A DNA stretch of 23,804 nt, from NCBI GenBank assembly GCA_002317475.1, contig DCIS01000009.1, positions 1 through 23,804 on the forward strand. Reading direction: 5' to 3'. A program made the translations under genes and the position numbers. A model generated the notes under the pieces. That model worked only from the letters and a program-made list of their open reading frames with translations, searched no databases and was not told the origin of the DNA. Shown in pieces: positions 15,421-23,804 of this stretch (positions are counted from its first letter, which is position 1; each line of letters starts with the position of its first letter). This DNA is from Prevotellaceae bacterium UBA1720. GTDB lineage: Bacteria; Bacteroidota; Bacteroidia; Bacteroidales; Bacteroidaceae.

Positions 15421-17346
15421 ATGGTTAAGAATCTATTCCGTATAACCTTGCTGACAGGGCTTTTTGCCCTGGTAGGCCTGACCTCCTGCAGTGATGATCC
15501 TTCAGCGGAGAATTACTATACTTTCAAAGGAGAGATGGTCAGCGACTATCTGGCCAACCGTTCAGAGACCTTCAGCATGTTTACCGATGTACTGAAGCGT
15601 ACGGGAATCTATGGCATGATGGCTTCCTATGGCAGCTACACCTGCATGGCACCAACCAATGATGCGATGAACGAATTTCTGTCCGTACACGGATGGAAGT
15701 CGGTTGGGGACATCCCCCAGGCAGAGTGTGATACCCTTGCATGGAACCACATCATCCGTAAGGCTTATTTCACTTCAGACCTGATAGATGGAAACATCCC
15801 GACAGCGAATATGAACGACCGTTACCTTACGTTCTCTTGTGACAGTGACGTAACGAATGACAACAAGGTAAGATATTTCGTAAACAAACAGAGCCAGTTT
15901 ATCGTACGTGACGACTCTGTGGAAAATGGCGTGGTACACACCCTGAACCGCGTTATCCAACCCAGTACAGACTATCTGCCCGATCTGCTTCGCTCCAACC
16001 CCGAGATCAGTTTGTTCTGTGAGGCTCTGACGCTGACAGGACTGGCCGATTCGCTCTATGCCTATGTGGATGAGAGCTACCACTGCAGCGAGGACTCCGT
16101 AGTAAGAGGCATGCAGATATCGACGGGTGGTGCAACCTACGAGTGCAAATATGTGGGCAAGCGTATGAGACGTTTCTCTGCCTTCGTGGAGACTGACTCC
16201 ATCTATCGCCTTAATAATATTAATAATATTGAGGATATGACGGCATACGCCAAGACCGTATATGATGGCATGTACCCTGAAGATGCAGACCTTTATGATG
16301 ACGACCCAACGAATCGCAAGAACCCCCTTAACCGCTTCATCTCCTACCATCTGTTGCCATACTATGGTGCATATAACGACTGGACAGTGAGTGGTGAGAT
16401 CAAGGAGACCTGTGCACTGACAGACCTGGCAGATTGTACCGACTGGTACACCACCATGATGCCTGGTACCATCATGAAGATGTCTTCGCCTGTAGGTTCA
16501 CGTGCCGGTCTGTACATTAACCGTAAGGGATTGAAGGACAAGGCTACCGTACGTGGTGTCAAGGTGCTGGCACCCTCACAGATGCGCGCCATCGACACCC
16601 AGGCTCAGAATGGCATCTATCACTATATAGACGATATTCTGACGTATAACCAGATGGCACGTGATATCGTGTTCAATGACCGTATCCGTATTGATGCTGT
16701 GACCCTCTCATCTGAATTCATGAACTGCGGTGCACGAGGAAACGTAGAGAATGCAACAGGCTTTAAGGTGATTGACGGATGGGACTTCCACGGGCAGACT
16801 CCTACCATCTGCCTTCGTCAGCGCAGCGTCTGGATGCAGACCTACCAGGACTGTGTAGACGTGAAGGGACAGTTTGATATCTCATTCAGACTACCACCTG
16901 TGCCCGAGAATACCTACGAGGTGCGCTTTGCCTATGGAGCAGGAACGATGCGTGGAGTCGTTCAGGTTTATTTCGGCACAAAGGACAATATGCAACCAAT
17001 GGGAATTCCTATTGACCTTCGTGTCTTTGGCGGTGACCCCACAATCGGATGGATTGCGGACAAGGAAGGTGATACCGAGACCAATCAAGCTATTGACAAG
17101 GCCATGCACAACCGTGGTTACCTGAAGGATATGGACTCATGGTGGCAAGGTGGCGTGAATATACTTCGCGATCAGAGTGGTAAACTTCGCAAGATACTCT
17201 GCACACAGACCATGTCACCCGACAAGGAATACTGGGTACGCCTGAAACTTGTATTGGAGAACCCTGAGGCAGAGTTCCCCATCAACTACTTTGAACTCTG
17301 TCCCAAGTCAGTCTATGCTGGTCTTGTAGCAGAAGATACACACTAA
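15421..17346 (+). CDS. FAS1-domain surface lipoprotein B with beta-rich C-terminal module
   Basis: This 641-residue lipoprotein has lipobox GLTS-C23 followed by SDD, acidic residues that in Bacteroidota favour export to the cell surface. FAS1 repeat 1 (about 38-185) has YGSYTCMAPTNDAM and ends VVHTLNRVI. Repeat 2 (about 186-413) begins LPDLLRSNPEISLF and ends GIYHYIDDIL. The remaining part (about 414-641) is rich in alternating hydrophobic residues with Trp/Tyr/Asp (GWDFHG, YEVRFAYGAG, YWVRLKLVLEN), suggesting a jelly-roll of carbohydrate-binding type. That is inference from pattern only. No enzyme motif is seen. ATG 15421 was chosen over the in-frame TTG at 15361 because the latter lies inside the octamer array and would put a non-leader sequence before the signal peptide. 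It is 23 bp from the next FAS1 gene. Confidence 0.83.
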   Translation: MVKNLFRITLLTGLFALVGLTSCSDDPSAENYYTFKGEMVSDYLANRSETFSMFTDVLKRTGIYGMMASYGSYTCMAPTNDAMNEFLSVHGWKSVGDIPQAECDTLAWNHIIRKAYFTSDLIDGNIPTANMNDRYLTFSCDSDVTNDNKVRYFVNKQSQFIVRDDSVENGVVHTLNRVIQPSTDYLPDLLRSNPEISLFCEALTLTGLADSLYAYVDESYHCSEDSVVRGMQISTGGATYECKYVGKRMRRFSAFVETDSIYRLNNINNIEDMTAYAKTVYDGMYPEDADLYDDDPTNRKNPLNRFISYHLLPYYGAYNDWTVSGEIKETCALTDLADCTDWYTTMMPGTIMKMSSPVGSRAGLYINRKGLKDKATVRGVKVLAPSQMRAIDTQAQNGIYHYIDDILTYNQMARDIVFNDRIRIDAVTLSSEFMNCGARGNVENATGFKVIDGWDFHGQTPTICLRQRSVWMQTYQDCVDVKGQFDISFRLPPVPENTYEVRFAYGAGTMRGVVQVYFGTKDNMQPMGIPIDLRVFGGDPTIGWIADKEGDTETNQAIDKAMHNRGYLKDMDSWWQGGVNILRDQSGKLRKILCTQTMSPDKEYWVRLKLVLENPEAEFPINYFELCPKSVYAGLVAEDTH

Positions 17347-17369
17347 TAAAGAAATCATAATTAAGCATT

Positions 17370-18965
17370 ATGAGAAACGCTATACTATCCATCTTTGCTG
17401 TAGGGGCAATGTTGTGTGCTTGCAGTGATTCGTGGAACGACCATTATCGAAATGAGGCCACAGGGGAAGGAAAGGAAACCCTGTTGAAGTTGGTTGAGCA
17501 GGATCCACAACTGAGCGATTTTGCCCAGTTGCTACATGCCACACATCTCTATAACAATGTGCATGCCACTCCCGTAACCTATGCCAAGTTGCTTGACTCA
17601 GACCAGACACTGACAGTCTGGGCTCCTGTCAACGGAACTTTCAATGCAGACAGTCTCATGCAACTGTGTGAGACAGCAGAGGGTGACTCAATCGTGGCTC
17701 AGCACTTTGTGGCAAACCATATTGCCCACAACCTCTATAACATGAACAGTCAGACCATTGGCAAGGTGAAGATGCTCAACAACAAGGTGATGCCTCTTTC
17801 AACCAAAGCGCTGTTTGATGCTAACGTACTGGAGGGCAAACAGAACTTACCAGCAAGCAATGGCCTGCTGAATGTCGTTGGTCACGAGGCAACCTATACC
17901 TATAATATATACGAAGGACTGACCAGTCTGCCTGAGTATGCTCATCTCGGTACCTTCCTGAAGGGATTTGAGACCAACGAACTGGACGAAGAGCACAGTA
18001 TCGTGGCAGGTATCGAGGATGGCCAAAAGGTCTATAGTGACAGCGTGATGAAACAGGATAACATCCTTTTCCGCAAATTCGATTACATCAACAGCGAAGA
18101 CTCATGCTTCTCCATGCTCGTACCTGATGCACAGATGTGGCAGACGGTATGCGAAGAGGCACGTCCATATTTCAACTATGGCAGCGTGGCAAAGGCTGAC
18201 AGCATACAGAACTACTGGATGAATGTATTGCTGATGCAGGATCTCATCTACAATCAGAATACTCAACGTTCGCTTGTAGACTCGGTGACAATGACCAGCT
18301 ACAGCAAAAAGGAGTATCCCTACCATGTATATTATAAACCTATGGCAAGTGGAGGACTGCTGGATCCTGCCAATTTCTCCAGCAAGCGCACTTGCAGTAA
18401 TGGAGAACTGAACTATCTGGTGAAGTGGCCTTTCACGAAGTATCAGCTCTTTTTCCACCCTATTGCCATTCAGGCAGAACGTGAGGCAAATCTACTGAAC
18501 AGCAAGGATTGCACTATGGATTATCGAACAGCAATGGCAGACAGCATCAGCGACAATGGCTATCTGGTCATCAAGCCCAAGAGTTCTACGAGCAACTGGA
18601 CTGCCACCTTCGAGGTACAGAACACGATGGCTGGTACCTATGACCTTTGTGCTGTAGTCCTGCCTAAGACGGTTTATAATATCTACTCCAGCAACTTCAA
18701 ACCAAACAAGTTCACTGCCGTACTGAATTACGTGGATGAGAATGGCAAGAAGTGTACTGCCACCTACAAGGATGAGGTTGTAAATAACCCTTATGTGGTA
18801 GATACCGTAAAGATAGCCCGTGTAACCCTGCCTGTCTGCAATTATGGGCAGAGTGAGGCTACGGTCAGTGTACAGTTGAAGTGTAGCATCACCAACAAGC
18901 AGATGACAACCTACAACCGTGAGATGTACCTGGACTGCATCTACCTGAAACCCGTAGAGGAGTGA
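17370..18965 (+). CDS. FAS1-domain surface lipoprotein C with beta-rich C-terminal module
   Basis: This 531-residue lipoprotein has lipobox MLCA-C18 followed by SDSWNDHY. Repeat 1 (about 36-176) starts ETLLKLVEQDPQLSDFAQLL, shows TLTVWAPVNGTF and closes with SNGLLNVVGH. Repeat 2 (about 180-365) is more diverged, with CFSMLVPDAQMW and GELNYLVKW. The C-terminal part (about 365-531) resembles that of lipoprotein B in layout: a 'TYDLCAVV' strand matching 'TYEVRFAY', and a terminal strand MYLDCIYLKP matching INYFELCP. The two neighbours are probably diverged paralogues that share one architecture. Their position between two SusCD pairs suggests surface proteins that deliver or hold the same ligand. 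No catalytic motif is recognised. Confidence 0.8.
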   Translation: MRNAILSIFAVGAMLCACSDSWNDHYRNEATGEGKETLLKLVEQDPQLSDFAQLLHATHLYNNVHATPVTYAKLLDSDQTLTVWAPVNGTFNADSLMQLCETAEGDSIVAQHFVANHIAHNLYNMNSQTIGKVKMLNNKVMPLSTKALFDANVLEGKQNLPASNGLLNVVGHEATYTYNIYEGLTSLPEYAHLGTFLKGFETNELDEEHSIVAGIEDGQKVYSDSVMKQDNILFRKFDYINSEDSCFSMLVPDAQMWQTVCEEARPYFNYGSVAKADSIQNYWMNVLLMQDLIYNQNTQRSLVDSVTMTSYSKKEYPYHVYYKPMASGGLLDPANFSSKRTCSNGELNYLVKWPFTKYQLFFHPIAIQAEREANLLNSKDCTMDYRTAMADSISDNGYLVIKPKSSTSNWTATFEVQNTMAGTYDLCAVVLPKTVYNIYSSNFKPNKFTAVLNYVDENGKKCTATYKDEVVNNPYVVDTVKIARVTLPVCNYGQSEATVSVQLKCSITNKQMTTYNREMYLDCIYLKPVEE

Positions 18966-19012
18966 TTTATCTTTACGCCAATAGACAAATGATAGAACGT
19001 AAGAATTTTGAT

Positions 19013-22000
19013 ATGAAGAAGATAATCATATATAGTTTACTGTTTGCAACATTGCCGATGAACACATGGGCGCAAGAGGCAGAGACTGATGCAGAGGAAT
19101 CTGTAGCTATACGCGTGGCCAAGCCTCGCGTGACGGTTCCCACCCATCCCATCACAGGTAGGGTCATTGATGCTTCTACTCATCAGCCCGTGTCCGGTAT
19201 CAGTGTAAGGGCATACAACAACGACCAGTTTACGGCCATGACGGATGAGGATGGTTCGTTCACGATACATGTGGCAGATTTCGTCACCTCGCTCACCTTC
19301 TCAGCTCCAGATTACCAACTGATTCAACAACCGATAGGTAAAGGTAACGAAATGGGCGACATCTGTCTCTACTCAGACCATTTTGCCCCTATCTACAATA
19401 GTAGCATGCGAGCCACAACCAGTCGTACGGCCCAGGTGAACTACCTGAACAACGATATCAGTATTGACAATCAGTTGCAGTCTAGTCTGGGTGGTGAAAT
19501 GCAGACCATTCAGCGAAGTGCTGTGCCAGGTCAGGGTGTGGTGATGTTCATGAACGGTCTGAACTCACTGAATGCTAATGCTCAACCCCTGATCGTCGTG
19601 GATGGCGTCATTCAGAATATGCAGTTTGACGGTACTTCCTTGCATGATGGATATTTCAACAACATCCTGGCCAATATCATGGTCGAGGACATTGAGAAGG
19701 TAAGCATACTGCGAAACGGTACAGCCATCTATGGAGCAAAGGGTGCTAATGGTGTTGTGATGATTGAGACAAAGCGTAACAAGAGCATGGCAACCAAGAT
19801 TGATGTCAGCATAGGAGGAAGCTATGAACTGGTGCCACGACTTCCAGAGATGATGAACAGCAGCCAGTACCGTATCTATGCCAGCGAACTGATTGGAACA
19901 ACAGGTACGCAGAACAACAGTTTCAAGTTTCTGCAGAATGACCCTAACTACTATTACTACAACCAGTATCATAACGAGACTGATTGGACAAAGAAGACCT
20001 ATCGTGAAGCCTTCACTCAGAATTATAACATAAATGTACAAGGTGGTGATGAGGTAGCCAACTACAACCTCTCTGTCGGCTATGCCGGCAGCAACGCCAC
20101 CTTGGTAGACAATGATTTCAGCCGTTTCAACCTGCGACTGAACAGCGACATCAAACTGTCAGACAACGTCAACGTGCGTTTTGACGCCAGTTACTCAGAT
20201 GTAACACGAGACATTCGTGACGACGGAGTTAAGGAAAACGTTCAGGATGGCATCATCTCATCCCCCTCATTCCTTTCTCTTATCAAGTCACCCTTCCTGT
20301 CTCCCTATGCTATTGACTCTTATGGACGTCCTTCAAACTATCTGGCAGAGGCTGATGATTACCTGTCAGATGTAGTAACTGCCAAAGGGGTAAACACATC
20401 GCTGGCTAATCCTCTAAGTATCCTGGAGAATGGTGAGGGAACGACGAAGAACTACCAAGGCAACCGTAGCGTAAGCCTTGCCGTAACGCCCAAATGGGAC
20501 ATCAATCGTGACTGGAGAGTAGCAGAGCATTTTGCTTTCCAGTTGATGAACACCGATGAGAATTACTATCTCCCCACGAATGGCGTTCCTTCGTATGAGG
20601 TAGAAGGTCTGGGTACAGTGAAAAATGCTGTCAGTGCCTTGGCAGGACGACAGATAACCCTGATGAGCGACACCTATGCCGAATACAACCACCGATTCAA
20701 CGCACACCTGCTGAATGTACGTGGTGGTTTCAGATACCTTCGCGATAATTTCCGCCAGAATATACAGGTGGGTTATGACACTGGCAACGACAAAACCCCT
20801 GCCATGACCTCCAGCCTTAATTACAAGCGAACAGGTGGTTTTGACAACAAGGATATTGATCTGACTTACTACCTTACTGGTGACTACAATTACCTGGAGC
20901 GTTATTACCTGAGTGCTGGCATCTCTATGGACGGCAGCAGCAAGTTTGGTGTAGACGCCAAGGAAGGTGTAAAGATTGGCAACTATGCCTTTGGATTCTT
21001 CCCCTCTGTACAGGGAGCATGGGTAATGACCAATGAGCGTTGGTTCCGTCCTCGACGTGGACTGGACTACTTACGACTCAGTGTAGGCTATGACCTCACG
21101 GGAAATGACGATATCTCTTCCATTGCATCACGAACCTATTTCGTGGCAGGGAAGATGTTTACCAGCACTACAGGCCTGACTATAGGCAATATTGGCAATA
21201 CCACGCTGCAATGGGAGACCACTCATCGTCTCACAGCCGGTTTGCAGTTATCTGCCTTCAACAATCGTGTCTCGGCTCAGTTCAATTACTTCCGAAGCCG
21301 TACCAACAACCTCCTGGCACTCACGGCCTTGAGTTACTTGACAGGTCTGGAAAACAACTGGACCAATGACGGGAAGTTGAGAAACGAAGGTTTTGACGTG
21401 AATGTCGATGTAAAACTACTCAACACCAAGGACTGGAAGTGGAGCATCGGGGCCAGTGCAGGACACTATGTAAATGAGATCCTGGCTTTGCCTAATAGCA
21501 AGACTGAAATGCAGAACGAGATGTATGATGCAACAATTCTATCTCGCGTAGGTTCTGCAGCTGGGGTCTTCTATGGTTATCGCACACAAGGTGTCTATGC
21601 AACAGCTGAGGAAGCAAGTGCTGATGGACTCTACCAACTGACCTCTACGGGAAACAAGCAATACTTTGAGGCAGGCGACATGCGTTTTGTTGATCTGAAC
21701 CACGATGGTTGTATCAGCGAGGCTGACCGTGACGTTATCGGCAATCCTATCCCTGATATCTATGGCAATATCCACACCCAGTTGAACTGGAAGAAACTCA
21801 CCCTGAATATCGGATTCAACTATTCCCTGGGTGGAGATATCTATAACTATCAGCGCAGCATTCTCGAGGGTGGCAGTTATTTCTATAACCAAACTACAGC
21901 CCTGATGGCACGATGGACTCATGAAGGACAGCAGACAGACGTGCCACGTGCCACCTTCCAGGACCCCATGGGTAATTCTCGTTTCAGCAGTCGATGGATT

Positions 22001-22240
22001 GAGGACGGCAGTTACCTGAAACTCAAGGATATCACACTGAGTTATACTCTGCCCATACGCAATGAATACTTGCACGGTATCACCTTATGGGCTTCTGCCC
22101 GTAACCTATGGACCATCACACGCTACCTGGGTAGCGATCCTGAGTTTGCTCAAACCAATAGCGTGCTGGGACAAGGCATTGACCGTGGCCTCTTAGGCAG
22201 TGGAAGAACCTTCAGCCTCGGAGCAAAGATTAATCTGTAA
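19013..22240 (+). CDS. SusC-type TonB-dependent outer-membrane transporter 2, atypical plug
   Basis: This 1075-residue protein has signal peptide NTWA20|Q. The carboxypeptidase-regulatory-like domain (HPITGRVIDASTHQPVSGIS, about 43-118) is clear, as are PLIVVDGVIQ, VEDIEKVSILRNGTAIYGAKGANG and a full barrel with YYLSAGISMDGSSKFG, LNHDGCISEADRDVIG and terminal SLGAKINL. Between domain and plug I find no good TonB box, and the usual AGxxV..GxPGxGxxIRIRG stretch is replaced by LGGEMQTIQRSAVPGQGVVM. ATG 19013 starts the signal peptide; in-frame GTG 18962 and ATG 18989 upstream would spoil it. It lies 47 bp after lipoprotein C and 55 bp before SusD-2, whose lid it should carry. It differs strongly from SusC-1, so this is not a recent duplication. 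Confidence 0.93.
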   Translation: MKKIIIYSLLFATLPMNTWAQEAETDAEESVAIRVAKPRVTVPTHPITGRVIDASTHQPVSGISVRAYNNDQFTAMTDEDGSFTIHVADFVTSLTFSAPDYQLIQQPIGKGNEMGDICLYSDHFAPIYNSSMRATTSRTAQVNYLNNDISIDNQLQSSLGGEMQTIQRSAVPGQGVVMFMNGLNSLNANAQPLIVVDGVIQNMQFDGTSLHDGYFNNILANIMVEDIEKVSILRNGTAIYGAKGANGVVMIETKRNKSMATKIDVSIGGSYELVPRLPEMMNSSQYRIYASELIGTTGTQNNSFKFLQNDPNYYYYNQYHNETDWTKKTYREAFTQNYNINVQGGDEVANYNLSVGYAGSNATLVDNDFSRFNLRLNSDIKLSDNVNVRFDASYSDVTRDIRDDGVKENVQDGIISSPSFLSLIKSPFLSPYAIDSYGRPSNYLAEADDYLSDVVTAKGVNTSLANPLSILENGEGTTKNYQGNRSVSLAVTPKWDINRDWRVAEHFAFQLMNTDENYYLPTNGVPSYEVEGLGTVKNAVSALAGRQITLMSDTYAEYNHRFNAHLLNVRGGFRYLRDNFRQNIQVGYDTGNDKTPAMTSSLNYKRTGGFDNKDIDLTYYLTGDYNYLERYYLSAGISMDGSSKFGVDAKEGVKIGNYAFGFFPSVQGAWVMTNERWFRPRRGLDYLRLSVGYDLTGNDDISSIASRTYFVAGKMFTSTTGLTIGNIGNTTLQWETTHRLTAGLQLSAFNNRVSAQFNYFRSRTNNLLALTALSYLTGLENNWTNDGKLRNEGFDVNVDVKLLNTKDWKWSIGASAGHYVNEILALPNSKTEMQNEMYDATILSRVGSAAGVFYGYRTQGVYATAEEASADGLYQLTSTGNKQYFEAGDMRFVDLNHDGCISEADRDVIGNPIPDIYGNIHTQLNWKKLTLNIGFNYSLGGDIYNYQRSILEGGSYFYNQTTALMARWTHEGQQTDVPRATFQDPMGNSRFSSRWIEDGSYLKLKDITLSYTLPIRNEYLHGITLWASARNLWTITRYLGSDPEFAQTNSVLGQGIDRGLLGSGRTFSLGAKINL

Positions 22241-22243
22241 ACC

Positions 22244-22258
22244 ACCAGAGTTTCTGGT
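22244..22258 (+). other. Small hairpin just after susC-2
   Basis: ACCAGA and TCTGGT form a perfect 6-bp stem with a 3-nt loop, 3 bp after the susC-2 stop codon. No T run follows, so it is not an intrinsic terminator. It could stabilise the 3' end of a processed susC-2 message; this is inference. Confidence 0.35.
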
Positions 22259-22295
22259 CGTAATACATCCTCCTATTATTGAGATATTGACAGAC

Positions 22296-23804
22296 ATGAA
22301 AACAATATTTAAGCATACCTTATTATATATTGCCATCCTGAGTGGAACTGGCGTGTTGACTACCTCATGTGTTGAGACGGATTCATCGCTGGTAGGATTT
22401 GTTGATGACAACCAACTGAATAGTGCCAATGATACCGTCTATTCACTTGTAGGTATCATCAGTCAGATGCAGAAGGTGGCAGATAGAAGCATCTTGCTGG
22501 GTGAACTTCGTGGTGATCTGACACAGCTAACAAGCGATGCACACTTGGATCTCCAGGACATCGCAAACTTTAAGGCTACCAGTGACAATCCTTATGTGCA
22601 GGCTCGTGATTACTATGCCATCATACAGAATTGCAATTATTTCCTGGCACATGCCGACTCTTCACTCACAAAGCGTGGTGTGAAGGTATTTGAAAAGGAA
22701 ATAGGTGTGGTACGTACTTATCGTGCCTGGGCTTACCTGCAGTTGGCCATCAATTACGGCAGTGTGCCTTTCTTCACAGCACCATTGCTCACAGAGCTTG
22801 AGGCTGATCCCTCTCGTCATCCTCGTTATAATGTAAAACAGATTGCAGGCTATTTTCTCAACGACCTTGCCCCATACGTTGATACTGACTATCCCTCGTA
22901 TGGCAGCATGAATGGACTTGACTCACGTCGTTTCTTCATCCCTGTTCGCGTAATGATGGGCGAACTCTGCTTGTGGAGTGGTCGTTATCAGGAGGCTGCG
23001 ACTTATTATCATGCTTTCCTCACAAAACAAGGGAATACACGTCCCACACAGAAGAACACCGTTGGGTGGAGTGACGTAGAGTTTCAGGAGGTGGCAGACG
23101 ATTACGCATCGCAGTTTGGAAGCCTCAGTGGTACAGAGTTGCTGACCGTTATTCCCATGAACGAACAGGAGTACGATGGCATTATCAGTTCACTACCCGA
23201 GGTATTCACCAGTACAGAGCGTAACAACTATTTCTATCAAGCAACACGTAGCAAAGCCTACGACGAATTGTCTCAAAGTCAGCAGTATACTATGGTCTAT
23301 ACCAACCCAGTGACACAGTTGCCAGACACCATCACCCCACCCGACTCTCTTATTTATGCTGAGGACAACCTGCGTGGCGACCTTCGTCAGCAGAGTGTAT
23401 ATAAGCTCCGCACTGAAGCCTCGTCATCAACAAGTTTGAGCAACCTTCGTCAAACCAACAACAAGTATCGTTCGCGTAATTTCGTTACCTTGTACCGTTT
23501 GCAAACCATCTATTTGCATTTCGCAGAGGCACTCAACCGTATGGGTTTGCCAGAAACAGCCTTTGCTGTCCTAAAATACGGACTCTGCCGAGACAACCTT
23601 ATCCGCAACACCATCAACGGTACCATAGATCGTATCCCAGCATGGGAGCGTGAAAAGGCTGGTGAATTGTTAGACTTTAGCCAATATACTTTTACAAGCA
23701 GCAATACCCAAGGTGTTCACAGTCGTGGATGTGGACGTGCTGATGCTGACAAGTCCTATGTCATCCCTGCATGTGCCAGCCTCAATGACAGTATCCTTTG
23801 CGTG
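22296..23804 (+). CDS. SusD/RagB-family surface lipoprotein 2, C-terminus cut by window edge
   Basis: The frame is open from ATG 22296 to the right edge (503 residues, no stop). The leader ends in lipobox LTTS-C25. SusD landmarks are present though divergent: ARDYYAIIQNCNYFLAHADS, the helix EIGVVRTYRAWAYLQLAINYGSVPFF (usual ..RALAYFYLVRxYGxVP), MMGELCLWSGRYQEAATYY, and YRLQTIYLHFAEALNRMG. Most SusD proteins are 500-650 residues, and the visible part reaches the region after the last TPR-like helix, so perhaps 50-150 residues are missing. The visible C-terminal end is rich in Cys (GLCRDN, RGCGRAD, PACASLNDSILC), which is unusual for a secreted lipoprotein. Paired with SusC-2, it should form the second transporter of the operon. 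Confidence 0.9.
   Translation, partial: MKTIFKHTLLYIAILSGTGVLTTSCVETDSSLVGFVDDNQLNSANDTVYSLVGIISQMQKVADRSILLGELRGDLTQLTSDAHLDLQDIANFKATSDNPYVQARDYYAIIQNCNYFLAHADSSLTKRGVKVFEKEIGVVRTYRAWAYLQLAINYGSVPFFTAPLLTELEADPSRHPRYNVKQIAGYFLNDLAPYVDTDYPSYGSMNGLDSRRFFIPVRVMMGELCLWSGRYQEAATYYHAFLTKQGNTRPTQKNTVGWSDVEFQEVADDYASQFGSLSGTELLTVIPMNEQEYDGIISSLPEVFTSTERNNYFYQATRSKAYDELSQSQQYTMVYTNPVTQLPDTITPPDSLIYAEDNLRGDLRQQSVYKLRTEASSSTSLSNLRQTNNKYRSRNFVTLYRLQTIYLHFAEALNRMGLPETAFAVLKYGLCRDNLIRNTINGTIDRIPAWEREKAGELLDFSQYTFTSSNTQGVHSRGCGRADADKSYVIPACASLNDSILCV

Noticed and set aside
18962..19012. Upstream GTG (18962) or ATG (18989) starts for SusC-2
   Set aside because: Both would place charged residues before the signal peptide that begins cleanly at ATG 19013.

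Overview
The window looks like chromosomal DNA from a Bacteroidales bacterium, most likely a Prevotella-type species. The reasons are: two complete or near-complete SusC/SusD pairs; lipoproteins with Bacteroidota-style leader peptides; a Rho factor with the long disordered insert typical of Bacteroidota; A-rich rather than Shine-Dalgarno-like start regions; and promoters of the Bacteroidota form TTTG-N19/20-TAnnTTTG, which I could place in front of four genes. The genus is inference. I see no rRNA, tRNA, CRISPR array, insertion sequence or phage gene, and no gene-free stretch longer than 300 bases.

Left part (1-7427), housekeeping and one sugar hydrolase. On the minus strand, a secreted GH2 beta-galactosidase runs off the left edge (1-2117). 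Upstream of it on the same strand is a Uup-type ABC-F ATPase (2249-4177), each gene with its own promoter. Divergent from Uup is rho (4452-6425), with a leader of about 190 nt and a strong intrinsic terminator. The uup and rho promoters are physically interlocked. A TerB/J-domain protein of DjlA type (6663-7427, minus) converges on rho.

Right part (7500-23804), one long plus-strand polycistron of cell-surface genes: a FAS1 (fasciclin) lipoprotein with four FAS1-like repeats, SusC-1, SusD-1, two further FAS1 lipoproteins with a beta-rich C-terminal module, SusC-2, and SusD-2 (cut by the right edge). Gaps are 23-104 bp and I see no terminator between them, so they are probably co-transcribed from the promoter near 7568. 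SusC/SusD pairs import ligands through a TonB-dependent barrel with a lipoprotein lid. FAS1 domains are adhesion or ligand-binding folds. No glycoside hydrolase, protease, sulfatase or regulator is visible in this part, so the substrate cannot be named.

The most unusual signal is in the non-coding DNA of this operon. The spacers fas1A-susC1, susC1-susD1 and susD1-fas1B each carry a strictly phased array of a degenerate 8-bp unit, consensus TCGATRAA. The three downstream spacers lack it. Other points of interest are hexamer-repeat DNA encoding the Asn-rich disordered part of Rho, a cluster of ATGTWACAT half-sites in front of the operon, and a palindromic sequence that supplies the C-terminus of the first FAS1 protein.
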